DNA of 24,851 nucleotides from Saccharicrinis sp041595375 (lineage in GTDB: Bacteria; Bacteroidota; Bacteroidia; Bacteroidales; Marinilabiliaceae), in assembly GCA_041595375.1 (NCBI GenBank), contig JBFHKL010000024.1, positions 1 to 24,851 of the forward strand. Reading direction: 5' to 3'. Below are positions 7,692-15,969 of the stretch, one piece after another (positions within the stretch are counted from its first letter, which is position 1; every line of letters starts with the position of its first letter). The position numbers and the translations under genes were made by a program. The notes under the pieces are model-generated. The model worked only from the letters and a program-made list of their open reading frames with translations, ran no database searches and was not told the origin of the DNA.

Positions 7692-9302
7692 ATGAGTTAT
7701 AAAAACAGCAAAAGACAAATATTTCAACCTATACTCATAGCACTGATATTGATTTTAGGCATTTACATTGGTTATGGTGTTTTGCCTGCCAAATTGGGCA
7801 AAAACAGATCACTGGTGATCTATCCACAAACCAATAAAATAGATGCTATCCTAAACCTGATTGAGGAGGAATATGTTGATACGGTCAACACAACGGAAAT
7901 GCAAGAAAAGGTAATCCCTGAATTACTTAAAAACCTGGATCCTCATACGATTTATATTCCGGCCAAAGATCTGGAAAATGTGAACGAGGAACTTTCCAGT
8001 AATTTTGGAGGCATTGGCGTTCAGTTTAGCATACAGAAGGATACTGTGATGGTGGTAGCCGTAGTTTCAGGCGGGCCTTCAGAGAAAGTTGGAATTTTAC
8101 CCGGCGATAGAATTGTTGCCGTTAACGATAGTATCATTGCCGGCAATGGCATTCAAAACTCCGTGGTATTACAATTATTACGCGGCGAGATGGGCACTCT
8201 GGTAAACGTTGGCATTATAAGAAGAAACCTGACCAAACCTTTAAATTTTGAAATTACACGAGGAAAAATTCCTATGTACAGCGTTGATGTTTCGTATATG
8301 GTGGATGATGAGATTGGGTATATTAAGGTAAGTCGCTTTGCTGCCAATACCTACAGTGAGTTTTTAACTGCCTTAGCCAAACTTAAAGCCAACAGCTGTA
8401 AAAAAATAATTATCGACTTCAGAGGTAACTCAGGAGGATATCTGGATGTGGCCATTAACCTTTGTAATGAGTTTTTACACGATAAGGATATGATTGTGTA
8501 CACCGAAGGCAAATCCAATCCGCGACAAGAGGTACATGCCAATGGAAAAGGAACATGTCAGGAAACAGCGGTTGCGGTATTAATAGATGAATTCTCTGCT
8601 TCGGCCAGTGAAATTTTTGCCGGTGCTATTCAGGATAATGACCGTGGTATCATCGTGGGACGCAGATCTTTTGGTAAAGGTTTGGTGCAAAATCAAATTC
8701 CCCTGCCCGATGGTTCTGCATTACGTTTGACTATCGCAAGGTATTATACTCCTGCCGGAAGATGTATTCAAAAACCATATGACAACGGAAAGGAAGAATA
8801 TTATAAGGATATCGTTGAACGCTATCAACATGGTGAGTTCTTTAATAAAGACAGTATCAATGTAAATGATTCTTTGGAATATACAACTAAAGAAGGACGT
8901 ACCGTATATGGCGGCGGAGGTATTATGCCCGATTATTTCGTACCCAGAGACACCTCCAACTTAACAAATTATTATTATAAGGTACGCGAAAATGGATTAA
9001 TTTATCGCTTTGCCTTGGAGTATACAGATAACAACCGAAGTAAGATTGAAAATATCACTACCGTAGAGCAAATTAATGAATACCTAAACAAGCAACCATT
9101 TTTACAGGAATTTGTTAATTACGCCTCAAGCCAAGGAGTTAAAATGAATGCTAAGGAATACGGACAATCAAAATATATTATCGAAACAGAACTTAAAGCA
9201 TACATCGCCAGAAACATAATTGATAACGATGGCTTTTTCCCTATACTCGGTGAAATTGATGAAGTATTAACAGAAGCAGTCAAAAGACTGAGTGCAGAAT
9301 AA
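7692..9302 (+). CDS. C-terminal processing peptidase, S41 family
   Basis: This 536-residue serine protease is of the CtpA/Prc family. Domain order: an N-terminal membrane anchor or uncleaved signal (about 10-30), a helical cap that begins the S41 core (about 48-100), a PDZ domain (about 105-185, with GPSEKVGILPGDRIVAVN), then the catalytic domain. The DFRGNSGG motif is at 242-249, the Ser in SASASE (S304) is the nucleophile, and K329 in SFGKG lies 25 residues later, the spacing of the known Ser/Lys dyad. A C-terminal extension of about 150 residues follows the core, as in other Bacteroidota members. The protein should sit on the periplasmic face of the inner membrane and trim or degrade substrates from their C-termini. 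It is co-transcribed with the dCMP deaminase and ends at a strong terminator. Confidence 0.95.
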   Translation: MSYKNSKRQIFQPILIALILILGIYIGYGVLPAKLGKNRSLVIYPQTNKIDAILNLIEEEYVDTVNTTEMQEKVIPELLKNLDPHTIYIPAKDLENVNEELSSNFGGIGVQFSIQKDTVMVVAVVSGGPSEKVGILPGDRIVAVNDSIIAGNGIQNSVVLQLLRGEMGTLVNVGIIRRNLTKPLNFEITRGKIPMYSVDVSYMVDDEIGYIKVSRFAANTYSEFLTALAKLKANSCKKIIIDFRGNSGGYLDVAINLCNEFLHDKDMIVYTEGKSNPRQEVHANGKGTCQETAVAVLIDEFSASASEIFAGAIQDNDRGIIVGRRSFGKGLVQNQIPLPDGSALRLTIARYYTPAGRCIQKPYDNGKEEYYKDIVERYQHGEFFNKDSINVNDSLEYTTKEGRTVYGGGGIMPDYFVPRDTSNLTNYYYKVRENGLIYRFALEYTDNNRSKIENITTVEQINEYLNKQPFLQEFVNYASSQGVKMNAKEYGQSKYIIETELKAYIARNIIDNDGFFPILGEIDEVLTEAVKRLSAE

Positions 9303-9321
9303 AAAATATTTCTATAATCAT

Positions 9322-9356
9322 AAAAAGCCTCATCGATAGATTCTTTGAGGCTTTTT
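9322..9356 (+). terminator. Strong terminator after the S41 peptidase gene
   Basis: A perfect 11-bp stem AAAAAGCCTCA/TGAGGCTTTTT (9322-9332 and 9346-9356) has a 13-nt loop and begins 19 bases after the stop codon. The T run is in the 3' arm. Confidence 0.9.
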
Positions 9357-9437
9357 ATGATTTTTAAGATGAAATATCACCCGGTAAATATAACATACAT
9401 ATCTCCTCCACGATGCCAAAATGGCATAAAGAAATTA

Positions 9438-9462
9438 TTGGCACAAAAAATGCTTAACTTTG
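9438..9462 (+). promoter_or_regulatory. Candidate promoter of the DUF4834 gene
   Basis: TAACTTTG at 9455-9462 is an exact TAnnTTTG match, 42 bases before the ATG at 9505. The nearest TTG (9438-9440) is only 14 bases upstream, shorter than usual. A short palindrome, ATGCCA-AAA-TGGCAT (9413-9427), lies just upstream and could be an operator; this is speculative. Confidence 0.5.
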
Positions 9463-9504
9463 TATTATCTGTCCTAATCTTTTATCATTTAAAAGCATTA
9501 CATC

Positions 9505-9762
9505 ATGTTAATAGGTTTATTTAGAACAATATTTTTTATCATCATCTTTTACTATATCTTTAAATTTATAGCTCGCGTTGTACTTCCTTTGTTTATTGCC
9601 AACAAGGTAAATAATATGAGAAACCAGGGAAATAATCTAAATGATTATGCCAACCAAAAGAAAAAAGAAGAAGGAAAGGTGACTATTCAAAAGGGGAAAC
9701 CTTCGCAAAAAATTACCTCAGAAGATATGGGAGAATATGTCTCATATGAAGAGGTGAAGTAA
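9505..9762 (+). CDS. Small membrane protein, DUF4834 family
   Basis: This 85-residue protein has one N-terminal hydrophobic segment (about 2-32, rich in I, F and Y) followed by a charged, probably cytoplasmic tail with NQKKKEEGKVTIQ and a conserved-looking acidic end, EDMGEYVSYEEVK. Length, order and the tail motif fit the Bacteroidota DUF4834 family, whose function is unknown. It stands alone between a terminator (9322-9356) and the cytochrome genes and has its own promoter box. It is too small to be a transporter; a regulatory or assembly role is only a guess. Confidence 0.8.
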   Translation: MLIGLFRTIFFIIIFYYIFKFIARVVLPLFIANKVNNMRNQGNNLNDYANQKKKEEGKVTIQKGKPSQKITSEDMGEYVSYEEVK

Positions 9763-9790
9763 GGAAGAAAACAAATTACCGCTTTTTCTG

Positions 9791-9821
9791 TTGGTTGTTA
9801 AAAGTTTAATGACTATATTTT
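9791..9821 (+). promoter_or_regulatory. Candidate promoter of the cytochrome gene pair
   Basis: TTG at 9791-9793 is followed after 20 bases by TATATTTT at 9814-9821 (7 of 8 matches to TAnnTTTG). The predicted start near 9828 is about 20 nt before the ATG at 9850. An overlapping CATTTTTG (7 of 8) slightly downstream has no well-placed TTG. Confidence 0.35.
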
Positions 9822-9849
9822 AGATCATTTTTGCAAACAACCAATAAAT

Positions 9850-11277
9850 ATGGATTTTCCTTTATTTCATCTAGACTTTATGGGCAACCGTATGCTGGTT
9901 GCTGTTATTGCTATCATACATGTATTAATTAATCATGCAATAGCTGTTGGTTTTATACCCCTCATCACACTGATGGAATACCTGGGTTATAAAACAGAAA
10001 AAATAAATCCTGAGCGTAGCGCTTCCTGGGACAAATTCTCCTATAAACTTTTATTTGTATCGTTTATTATTACCACTACCGTTGGCGCACTTACTGGTGT
10101 AGGCATATGGTTCGCTGCAGCATTAGTGAATCCTGCTTCTATTGCCAGTCTTATTCGGGTGTTTTATATGGCTTGGTTTTTCGAATGGATCATTTTCGTT
10201 ACAGAAGTCAGCCTTATCATGATCTATTACCTCACCTGGAAACGATCAGAGAAAAGCAGACAAGCCAAAAAAAAGCATATCATCTTTGGAGCAGTACTTT
10301 CTTTATTTTCATGGTTCACCATGGCTATTATCGTAGCCATCCTTGGCTTTATGATGGATCCGGGTAACTGGTTAAGTGAAAATACTTTTTGGTCGGGCGT
10401 ATTTAATCCATTATATATGCCACAATTGATATTCCGTACCGGACTGGCCATGATGATGGGAGGAATGTTTGCCTTATTTCTCTCTTCATTCTTTCTTAAA
10501 AAAGAAGATCCTATTAAGGTACCCGCAACCCGGGTAATGAGCCTATGGACATTATTCTGGACGCCAATAGCTCTTTTAGGCGCCTATATTTATTATATAA
10601 AAATACCTACCTATATGACAGGCAATCTGCCTGTTGCATTAGGAACTCAGGCTTTCCAGAACTGGTATCACTCGCTAATTTATGTTGTGATTGGGGGCGT
10701 TGTGCTTGCGGTGCTGGTTAGCGCAGCTTTACTCTGGAAACCACGCAGCTTTCCTAAGGTATGGCTTTGGATTCCATTGGTCTTTTTATTCGGATTTTTA
10801 GGCACCTTTGAACGTCTGCGAGAATTCATCAGAAAGCCCTATGTAATTGCAGATTACATGTATGCCAATGGATTGCTTAAACAGGATTACCCCTTGTATA
10901 AGCGCGATGGCATTTTGCCTTACTCTTCTTTTACAAGCACCCCTAAGGTGACCGAACGCAATAAACTTGAGGCCGGAGAAAATGTATTTAAGATAGCATG
11001 CACACGATGCCATACTACCCAGGGCATTAACTCCATCATCACTAATTTTGAGATCATGTATGGAGCAGATAAGCCCTTTGATGCAGAAGCCATGAAAGCT
11101 TATGTGGAAGGTATGCATAATGTAAAAACATACATGCCTCCATTCCCTGGAAATGAAGCAGAACTGGATGCACTGATTGCTTATATCATTGACCTTCGAA
11201 AGCATCCTAAAAAACTGGAAGGCGTTCAGACCAATGGCACATCTGTTAATCTTTACGACTTAGACACTTCAAAATAA
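9850..11277 (+). CDS. CydA-like membrane protein with C-terminal cytochrome c domain
   Basis: This 475-residue protein has an N-terminal part of about eight hydrophobic helices resembling cytochrome bd oxidase subunit I (CydA). A periplasmic cytochrome c domain follows, with CTRCH at 384-388 and a probable axial methionine in YMPPFP (M429). By eye, H24 in AIIHVLINHA matches the high-spin haem ligand His19 of E. coli CydA, and E112 and E119 match the conserved acidic helix. The GxxMEFQFG segment is replaced by TGVGIWFAA, losing a conserved Glu, and the position of the b558 ligand His186 appears to be R196 (IFRTG). No long Q-loop is evident. The family context suggests a cytochrome bd relative that carries its own haem c, similar to branches described as OR-C type. 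The next gene follows 31 bp later and is likely its partner. Confidence 0.75.
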   Translation: MDFPLFHLDFMGNRMLVAVIAIIHVLINHAIAVGFIPLITLMEYLGYKTEKINPERSASWDKFSYKLLFVSFIITTTVGALTGVGIWFAAALVNPASIASLIRVFYMAWFFEWIIFVTEVSLIMIYYLTWKRSEKSRQAKKKHIIFGAVLSLFSWFTMAIIVAILGFMMDPGNWLSENTFWSGVFNPLYMPQLIFRTGLAMMMGGMFALFLSSFFLKKEDPIKVPATRVMSLWTLFWTPIALLGAYIYYIKIPTYMTGNLPVALGTQAFQNWYHSLIYVVIGGVVLAVLVSAALLWKPRSFPKVWLWIPLVFLFGFLGTFERLREFIRKPYVIADYMYANGLLKQDYPLYKRDGILPYSSFTSTPKVTERNKLEAGENVFKIACTRCHTTQGINSIITNFEIMYGADKPFDAEAMKAYVEGMHNVKTYMPPFPGNEAELDALIAYIIDLRKHPKKLEGVQTNGTSVNLYDLDTSK

Positions 11278-11308
11278 AACAATCATTTAACTGTAAATAC
11301 TCATACAT

Positions 11309-12616
11309 ATGTTCCTTCAAACCCAATTGGTACCCAAAGATATTCCTCTTGCTTTACCATTACCGGAATGGTTGCTTATTACGTTACTTATACTTTCTTT
11401 TCTATTACATATTCTATTTGTTAACCTGATGGTGGGCGGCTCTATACTCACCCTTTGGTACGAAGGAAAAGGATTAAAAGACAAAAGATATGATGCGTTG
11501 GCCTACCAGATAGCACAAACCATTACAGTAAATAAAAGTTTGGCAGTTGTATTGGGCGTAGCCCCCCTATTATCTATCAATGTATTATACACAATTTACT
11601 TTTACTCGGCCAATGCACTAACAGGAAGTTACTGGATTTTACTGGTACCTTTGGTTGCCTTTGTGTTTTTACTTTTGTATGCCCATAAATATAGCTGGAA
11701 AGTATTGCAAGACAATAAAGCTCTCCATATATCCATCATTGCCCTTGCTGTAGCATGCTTTTTATTTATACCCTTTATTTTTCTGGCCAATATTAATCTC
11801 ATGTTGTTTCCTGAGAAATGGGGCGATGTACACGGTTTCTTTTCTACCTTAGCCTTACCTAATGTACTTCCTCGATATTTTCATTTTATAGTGGCCTCAT
11901 TGGCCATAACCGGTTTATTCATGTTTTACTATATCAGTCGTAAATCATTTGAATTTAAGGAAAAACTGGTAGGGTTCACTAAATATGAATTGCAACGAAA
12001 ATTTTATAGTCTGGCTTTTGGGGCTACCGTATCTCAATTCCTATGGGGCTCATTGGTTTTTATAACCTTACCCTCCAAAGGAGTTGACTGGAATTTATTC
12101 TGGATTATAAGCTCAGGCGTATGCTTTGCCATACCAGCAATGATTATGATGTGGAAAGAAATTACAGGTCCGCAGGAAAAAATGGGACGCCATTTCTACA
12201 AGGTTGTTTCCTTACTAACTATTACCGTACTTTTTATGGGCACCGGACGTCATACCTATCGGGCCAATGCTTTGAAGCCGCATCAAAAACTGATGGCCGA
12301 GCGTACTGCCCGCCATATTGAAATGGTTAAGCAAGCTACCCTAGAGGCAGAGATGGGCATTGCAAGTCAGGCCGACCTTCCTCCTGGCGAAAAACTCTTT
12401 AAGCAATATTGCGCCGTCTGCCATAAAATTAATGACCGATTGGTGGGCCCTCCTGTTATCGAAATGATTGATGTGTACAAAAATGACTTTGATGGATTTA
12501 AAGCATGGGTGAGAGTGCCTGGAAGAAAAAGAATGGATTATCCTGCAATGACCGGTTTCCCTCAACTAACCGATGAAGAATTAAATGATTTGGGAGATTA
12601 TATATTTGAACAATAA
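11309..12616 (+). CDS. Second CydA-like membrane protein with C-terminal cytochrome c domain
   Basis: This 435-residue partner of the preceding gene has about eight hydrophobic helices and then a C-terminal cytochrome c domain (CAVCH at 368-372, probable axial Met near 409-414 in KRMDYPAM). The first helix has a CydA-like His (H34 in LLHILFVNLMVGG). The stretch FHFIVASLAITGLFMFYY (191-208) aligns by eye with the E. coli CydA segment around His186, so H192 could be the low-spin haem b ligand absent from the upstream protein. A GTGRHTYRAN motif (311-320) lies before the haem c domain. The two genes probably encode one membrane complex moving electrons between quinol or cytochrome c and a terminal acceptor. 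No cydB-like gene is present. No terminator is obvious after it. Confidence 0.75.
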   Translation: MFLQTQLVPKDIPLALPLPEWLLITLLILSFLLHILFVNLMVGGSILTLWYEGKGLKDKRYDALAYQIAQTITVNKSLAVVLGVAPLLSINVLYTIYFYSANALTGSYWILLVPLVAFVFLLLYAHKYSWKVLQDNKALHISIIALAVACFLFIPFIFLANINLMLFPEKWGDVHGFFSTLALPNVLPRYFHFIVASLAITGLFMFYYISRKSFEFKEKLVGFTKYELQRKFYSLAFGATVSQFLWGSLVFITLPSKGVDWNLFWIISSGVCFAIPAMIMMWKEITGPQEKMGRHFYKVVSLLTITVLFMGTGRHTYRANALKPHQKLMAERTARHIEMVKQATLEAEMGIASQADLPPGEKLFKQYCAVCHKINDRLVGPPVIEMIDVYKNDFDGFKAWVRVPGRKRMDYPAMTGFPQLTDEELNDLGDYIFEQ

Positions 12617-12677
12617 CAATATATTAACATTGCTGCATTGAATAAATCAATTGGCCATAGTCAAATGCTGGTTACCG

Positions 12678-12708
12678 TTGTGTGTACTCACGAAATTAAC
12701 TTACTTTG
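12678..12708 (+). promoter_or_regulatory. Candidate promoter upstream of the exported hypothetical gene
   Basis: TTG at 12678-12680 is followed after 20 bases by TTACTTTG at 12701-12708 (7 of 8 matches). It lies about 145 bases before the ATG at 12854, implying a leader of about 140 nt. The rest of the 12617-12853 gap shows only short imperfect repeats such as TACAC/GTGTA (12718-12735). Confidence 0.35.
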
Positions 12709-12853
12709 CATATGAATTACACACGATAATGTGTATGCTCTGGGTTAATTCAGTATTAAAGTATATGCTCGTCATTGCTAATAAAAAATATACCCCGAGA
12801 TAATCAACCCGATTATTTAAACTAGCTCATTACACACACTTAGAAGAAATAAA

Positions 12854-13369
12854 ATGATAACTAAAACAAAAAAGACAGCTAAACTAATTCTATTGGTATT
12901 TACGCTTCTGTTAATAAACGAGGTATGCGAAGCCAAAAAAACAAGTGGATATATTATCACCAATGACAAGGATACAATCAGAGGCACCATCAGATTATAT
13001 ACTTTCAATCGCAGAGACGGTGGATTTAATCTCCATAACATCAGCCTGGAGATGTGCTTTGTGGAAATTCCCTTTCGTAAATCGGATCAGAAAAAATATA
13101 CCATCTATAAACCCGATGCTATAAAAGGCTATGGCTTTACCTACAAAGGTGTACCCTATGAGTTTAGTACATTTTTAATTGAGTCCAAAAGCCTTTCTCT
13201 GAATGATAAAAAACAAAATCATTTTTTACAATATGTCTACAATCAAAACAACAATAAAGTATACCGTCATCAAACCTATGTAAGCAAGGATGCAGAAGGC
13301 AATTTAGAACCTAAATATATTTTTTACATTTATAATGCAGAAAAGGGAATAACAAAAATTAATCAATAA
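12854..13369 (+). CDS. Exported hypothetical protein
   Basis: This 171-residue protein has a basic start and a hydrophobic core (KLILLVFTLLLINEVCEA), giving a signal peptide likely cleaved near CEA-KK. The mature part starts with GYIITNDKDTIRGTIRL, an opening I associate with many uncharacterised Bacteroidota secreted proteins. It continues with a region including YKPDAIKGYGFTYKGVPYE and a basic, Asn-rich stretch (YNQNNNKVYRHQTY). It looks like a small beta-rich envelope protein. No catalytic motif was recognised. The cysteine in the signal region is not in a good lipobox, so periplasmic location is more likely than lipidation. The RlpA-like gene follows 34 bp downstream. Confidence 0.75.
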   Translation: MITKTKKTAKLILLVFTLLLINEVCEAKKTSGYIITNDKDTIRGTIRLYTFNRRDGGFNLHNISLEMCFVEIPFRKSDQKKYTIYKPDAIKGYGFTYKGVPYEFSTFLIESKSLSLNDKKQNHFLQYVYNQNNNKVYRHQTYVSKDAEGNLEPKYIFYIYNAEKGITKINQ

Positions 13370-13403
13370 AACAGGTTTTTATAATCTTTGATTGCATGTA
13401 ATC

Positions 13404-13793
13404 ATGACAACACACACCTCTTTATCTCATACCCGCATAAATAAAAGCATCACTTTATTTATGCTATTGTTTTTTGTTTTTACGCATACTGTTTTTGCAA
13501 AAGAAGAAGGAAAGGCATCCTATTATGCTGACAAATTTGAAGGAAGAAAAACAGCCAGTGGGGAGATTTACTCTCACGAGTTAAAAACAGCAGCTCACCG
13601 CAGCCTACCCTTTGGAACATTAGTAAAAGTCACTAACCTGAATAACAATAAGAGTGTGATAGTGAAAATCAATGACCGTGGTCCCTTTATTAAAAACCGG
13701 GTGATTGATTTATCGAAGAGTGCTGCCGAAGACATCGATGGCGTGGGCGATGGCATTATTGATGTGCTTGTAGAAATAATAGAACAACAGTGA
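13404..13793 (+). CDS. RlpA-like double-psi beta-barrel protein
   Basis: This 129-residue protein has a signal peptide (hydrophobic ITLFMLLFFVFTHTVFA, cleavage near AKE) and a single RlpA/DPBB domain: GKASYYADKFEGRKTASGE (36-54), TAAHRSLPFGT (62-72), VKINDRGPF (87-95), and RVIDLSKSAAEDI near the end. RlpA proteins are septal lytic transglycosylases that cleave peptidoglycan lacking stem peptides. This one lacks the SPOR domain and lipobox of larger RlpA proteins, so it is a minimal, probably soluble periplasmic version; activity is inferred from motifs. The frame is open to a TTG at 13392; I use the ATG at 13404. Confidence 0.88.
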   Translation: MTTHTSLSHTRINKSITLFMLLFFVFTHTVFAKEEGKASYYADKFEGRKTASGEIYSHELKTAAHRSLPFGTLVKVTNLNNNKSVIVKINDRGPFIKNRVIDLSKSAAEDIDGVGDGIIDVLVEIIEQQ

Positions 13794-13850
13794 CCTGTAC
13801 TTGAGTAAAACAAAAACATTCTAAACACTAGCACTTTAAATAAACACAGG

Positions 13851-13873
13851 TATTTTTTTATCTTAAAAAAATA
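13851..13873. repeat. AT-only inverted repeat
   Basis: A perfect 10-bp inverted repeat (TATTTTTTTA, 13851-13860, with TAAAAAAATA, 13864-13873) has a 3-base centre. It lies 57 bases after the RlpA-like stop. Runs of T and A on each side could allow weak termination in either direction, but its AT-only composition makes this uncertain. Confidence 0.4.
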
Positions 13874-13921
13874 AAAACTGATCTTTACACAAAGAAAACT
13901 TATCCTATATTTGACAATGAA

Positions 13922-13958
13922 ACGGCAATAAAATACCCTTTAAAAGTATCATTGCCGT
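13922..13958. repeat. Inverted repeat in the 13794-14048 intergenic region
   Basis: ACGGCAAT (13922-13929) and ATTGCCGT (13951-13958) pair perfectly, and an inner ATAC/GTAT can extend the hairpin. No T run follows, so it is not a typical terminator. It could be a structured RNA element or a protein-binding site. Confidence 0.5.
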
Positions 13959-13992
13959 AGATCATTATAGTAGCAAAATCGAAATACTTAAT

Positions 13993-14014
13993 CTTTTTAA
14001 TCCCGATTAAAAAG
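13993..14014. promoter_or_regulatory. 22-bp near-continuous dyad upstream of the hydrolase gene
   Basis: CTTTTTAATC (13993-14002) and GATTAAAAAG (14005-14014) are perfect inverted repeats separated only by CC. The dyad ends 34 bases before the ATG at 14049. The 2-base centre is too tight for a stable RNA hairpin loop, which points to binding by a dimeric regulator. The regulator is not identified. Confidence 0.5.
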
Positions 14015-14048
14015 TACATTATTTGTTAATGACTTAAAATATTTCGAA

Positions 14049-15281
14049 ATGAATTATATTGAAGATTTTCATAGGCTAAAAAAGCTATTCGCACTAAATG
14101 AGCCCGTATGCCCTATTGATAATCTTGAGCTTCACAAACTCAATTTTCATTCAAAGGCACACACTATTCTTCCGGGCTCACATCAATACCAGTGTCTTTT
14201 ACATCACAAAACGATGCTACAAAATAAAACGTACCATCACGATGTAGGAACCATTAAAGATGATGTACATATCAAAGATATTGAAGTAATTGAAAATACA
14301 GATTTTTCCTATCATATCTTAAAACACAAAGACACAAAGACGATAAAAAAAGCTATTTTTCTCTTTCATGGCTTTAATGAGAAGCATTGGGATAAATATT
14401 TACCTTGGGCAAAATACCTATGCGAAAACACAGGCCGGGCTGTTATTTTATTTCCTATTGCTTTTCATATGCAACGGGCCCCTCAATACTGGAGCAACAA
14501 GAGAGATATGTATTCCCTTTGCGAGAAGAGAAAAAAAAGATATCCCAACGTGATAAACTCCACACTCTCCAACGTGGCGATCAGTATGCGTTTACACGCC
14601 TCTCCTCAACGCTTTGTATGGTCGGGACTTCAGACCTATTACGATGTGATACAACTGCTTGAGCAATGCAAAAGAAATGACCATCCGCTTATTGATAAAG
14701 ATTTCACCTATGACATACTGGCCTACTCCATTGGTGGCTTACTAGCCGAGGTATTAAAAATGTCGAACCACAAGGATTTTTTCAGCCATTCGAAAATATG
14801 CCTTTTTTGCGGCGGCGCTGTATTTAATCGCCTATCTCCCGTTTCTAAATACATTTTAGACAGTGATGCAAACCTGTCGCTTTATTCTTTTTGCGTAGAA
14901 CATTTCGACAGTCATTTAAAATCAGACTCTGTTCTTAACCACTATATAAATGAAGAACATATGGAGGGGAAGGTATTTCATGCCATGTTGGATTATAATA
15001 AAAAGCGCGAATTCAGGGAATCTCTTCTACATCAATACCATAAGGATTTTTATGCCATTGCCCTACGAAAAGACACGGTGATTCCTCCTTTCGAGGTAGG
15101 TAATACATTGCAGGGAGCCTATCGTGATATTGATATTAAAGTAGAGGAATTGGATTTTGATTTTAACTATTCTCACGAAACGCCATTTCCTCAAGTAAAA
15201 ACAAATGCCGATGCCATAGACCTTGGCTTTCGTTTAGTTTTTGATAAATTTTGTGCTTTTTTATTACAAGGAGAAGGCTAA
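14049..15281 (+). CDS. Alpha/beta-hydrolase-fold protein, DUF6051-like
   Basis: This 410-residue protein has no signal peptide or membrane segment. A core alpha/beta-hydrolase pattern is visible: a strand and oxyanion region AIFLFHGFNEKHWDKY (102-117), a nucleophile elbow DILAYSIGGLL (222-232, Ser227), and a candidate catalytic histidine (H376, NYSHETPFP). A long N-terminal extension (about 100 residues) and an insertion with QYWSNKRDMYSLCEKR lie outside the core. The pattern resembles what I recall of the Bacteroidota DUF6051 family; the substrate is unknown. It is rich in His and Cys for a cytoplasmic protein. It is preceded by a 255-base gap with three inverted repeats, suggesting dedicated control. 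Confidence 0.65.
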   Translation: MNYIEDFHRLKKLFALNEPVCPIDNLELHKLNFHSKAHTILPGSHQYQCLLHHKTMLQNKTYHHDVGTIKDDVHIKDIEVIENTDFSYHILKHKDTKTIKKAIFLFHGFNEKHWDKYLPWAKYLCENTGRAVILFPIAFHMQRAPQYWSNKRDMYSLCEKRKKRYPNVINSTLSNVAISMRLHASPQRFVWSGLQTYYDVIQLLEQCKRNDHPLIDKDFTYDILAYSIGGLLAEVLKMSNHKDFFSHSKICLFCGGAVFNRLSPVSKYILDSDANLSLYSFCVEHFDSHLKSDSVLNHYINEEHMEGKVFHAMLDYNKKREFRESLLHQYHKDFYAIALRKDTVIPPFEVGNTLQGAYRDIDIKVEELDFDFNYSHETPFPQVKTNADAIDLGFRLVFDKFCAFLLQGEG

Positions 15282-15487
15282 AAATAATAGGCAGTATAAT
15301 ACCAGTGTAAACTAATTTATGTTTTTTTGCTTCATATAAACAGATTGTAAAAGACAACAAAAAACTACCAGAGATAATACAATTATGGGTTCCCAATTAA
15401 ATACCGGCCAGCCTTATAAACCACTATAAACGTAATACATAATTAACAAATCACTACCTTTATTATACAAATCATAATAACTAAATC

Positions 15488-15898
15488 ATGGCAATTAAAA
15501 TAAACGCTTTACAACACATTGGCATCCCTGTTTCGAACCTTGAAAATTCAATGTTATTTTATCAACGGCTCAATTTTAAACCTGTAATGCGGTCAACTTT
15601 TACGCACGAAGATGGCGAGGGAAAAGTAAGCATGATGAAATTGGGAGCGATTATAATTGAGCTGTATCAAATGCCCGAACCTGAGCTAAACCATATCAAA
15701 CAGAGAAAGGATGGTAAAATTGATCATATAACTTTTGATGTGGATGACATTCAGGAATGTTTTAATACGATGAAAACAGAAGGCTTTCATATTATAGAAG
15801 ATGAACCACAGTTTTTAAATTTTTGGGAGAAAGGCATTCGTTATTTTAATGTTTTAGGACCGGATAAAGAAAGACTGGAATTTTGCCAGATACTCTAA
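15488..15898 (+). CDS. VOC family (glyoxalase/bleomycin-resistance-like) protein
   Basis: This 136-residue protein has two beta-alpha-beta-beta-beta repeats, the vicinal oxygen chelate fold. The four expected metal-ligand positions are filled: H10 (LQHIGIPV), E58 (IIIELYQ), H80 (KIDHITFDV) and E131 (ERLEFCQ), as in glyoxalase I, methylmalonyl-CoA epimerase and related enzymes. The sequence does not let me pick one; lactoylglutathione-lyase-like annotation is usual. It is cytoplasmic. It stands alone after a 206-base gap in which I see no clear promoter, and the lipoprotein gene begins 71 bases downstream. Confidence 0.85.
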   Translation: MAIKINALQHIGIPVSNLENSMLFYQRLNFKPVMRSTFTHEDGEGKVSMMKLGAIIIELYQMPEPELNHIKQRKDGKIDHITFDVDDIQECFNTMKTEGFHIIEDEPQFLNFWEKGIRYFNVLGPDKERLEFCQIL

Positions 15899-15969
15899 TT
15901 CTTTAGCAGGCTTAGCCCATACCATGAAACAAAAAAATATATTTAACCTAATCTTAATCAATTACAACA

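Noticed and set aside
10798..11205. 135-codon minus-strand ORF opposite the first cytochrome gene
   Set aside because: It lies wholly within the cytochrome c coding region of the plus strand, whose CTRCH motif and length are clear. No family features were seen on the minus strand.
12817..13041. Hydrophobic 74-codon ORF on the minus strand opposite the exported hypothetical gene
   Set aside because: It is the complement of the signal peptide and start of a convincing plus-strand gene. Its hydrophobicity comes from the complement of AT-rich codons.
13392..13403. Upstream TTG start for the RlpA-like gene
   Set aside because: It adds only four residues, and the ATG at 13404 directly precedes a good signal peptide.
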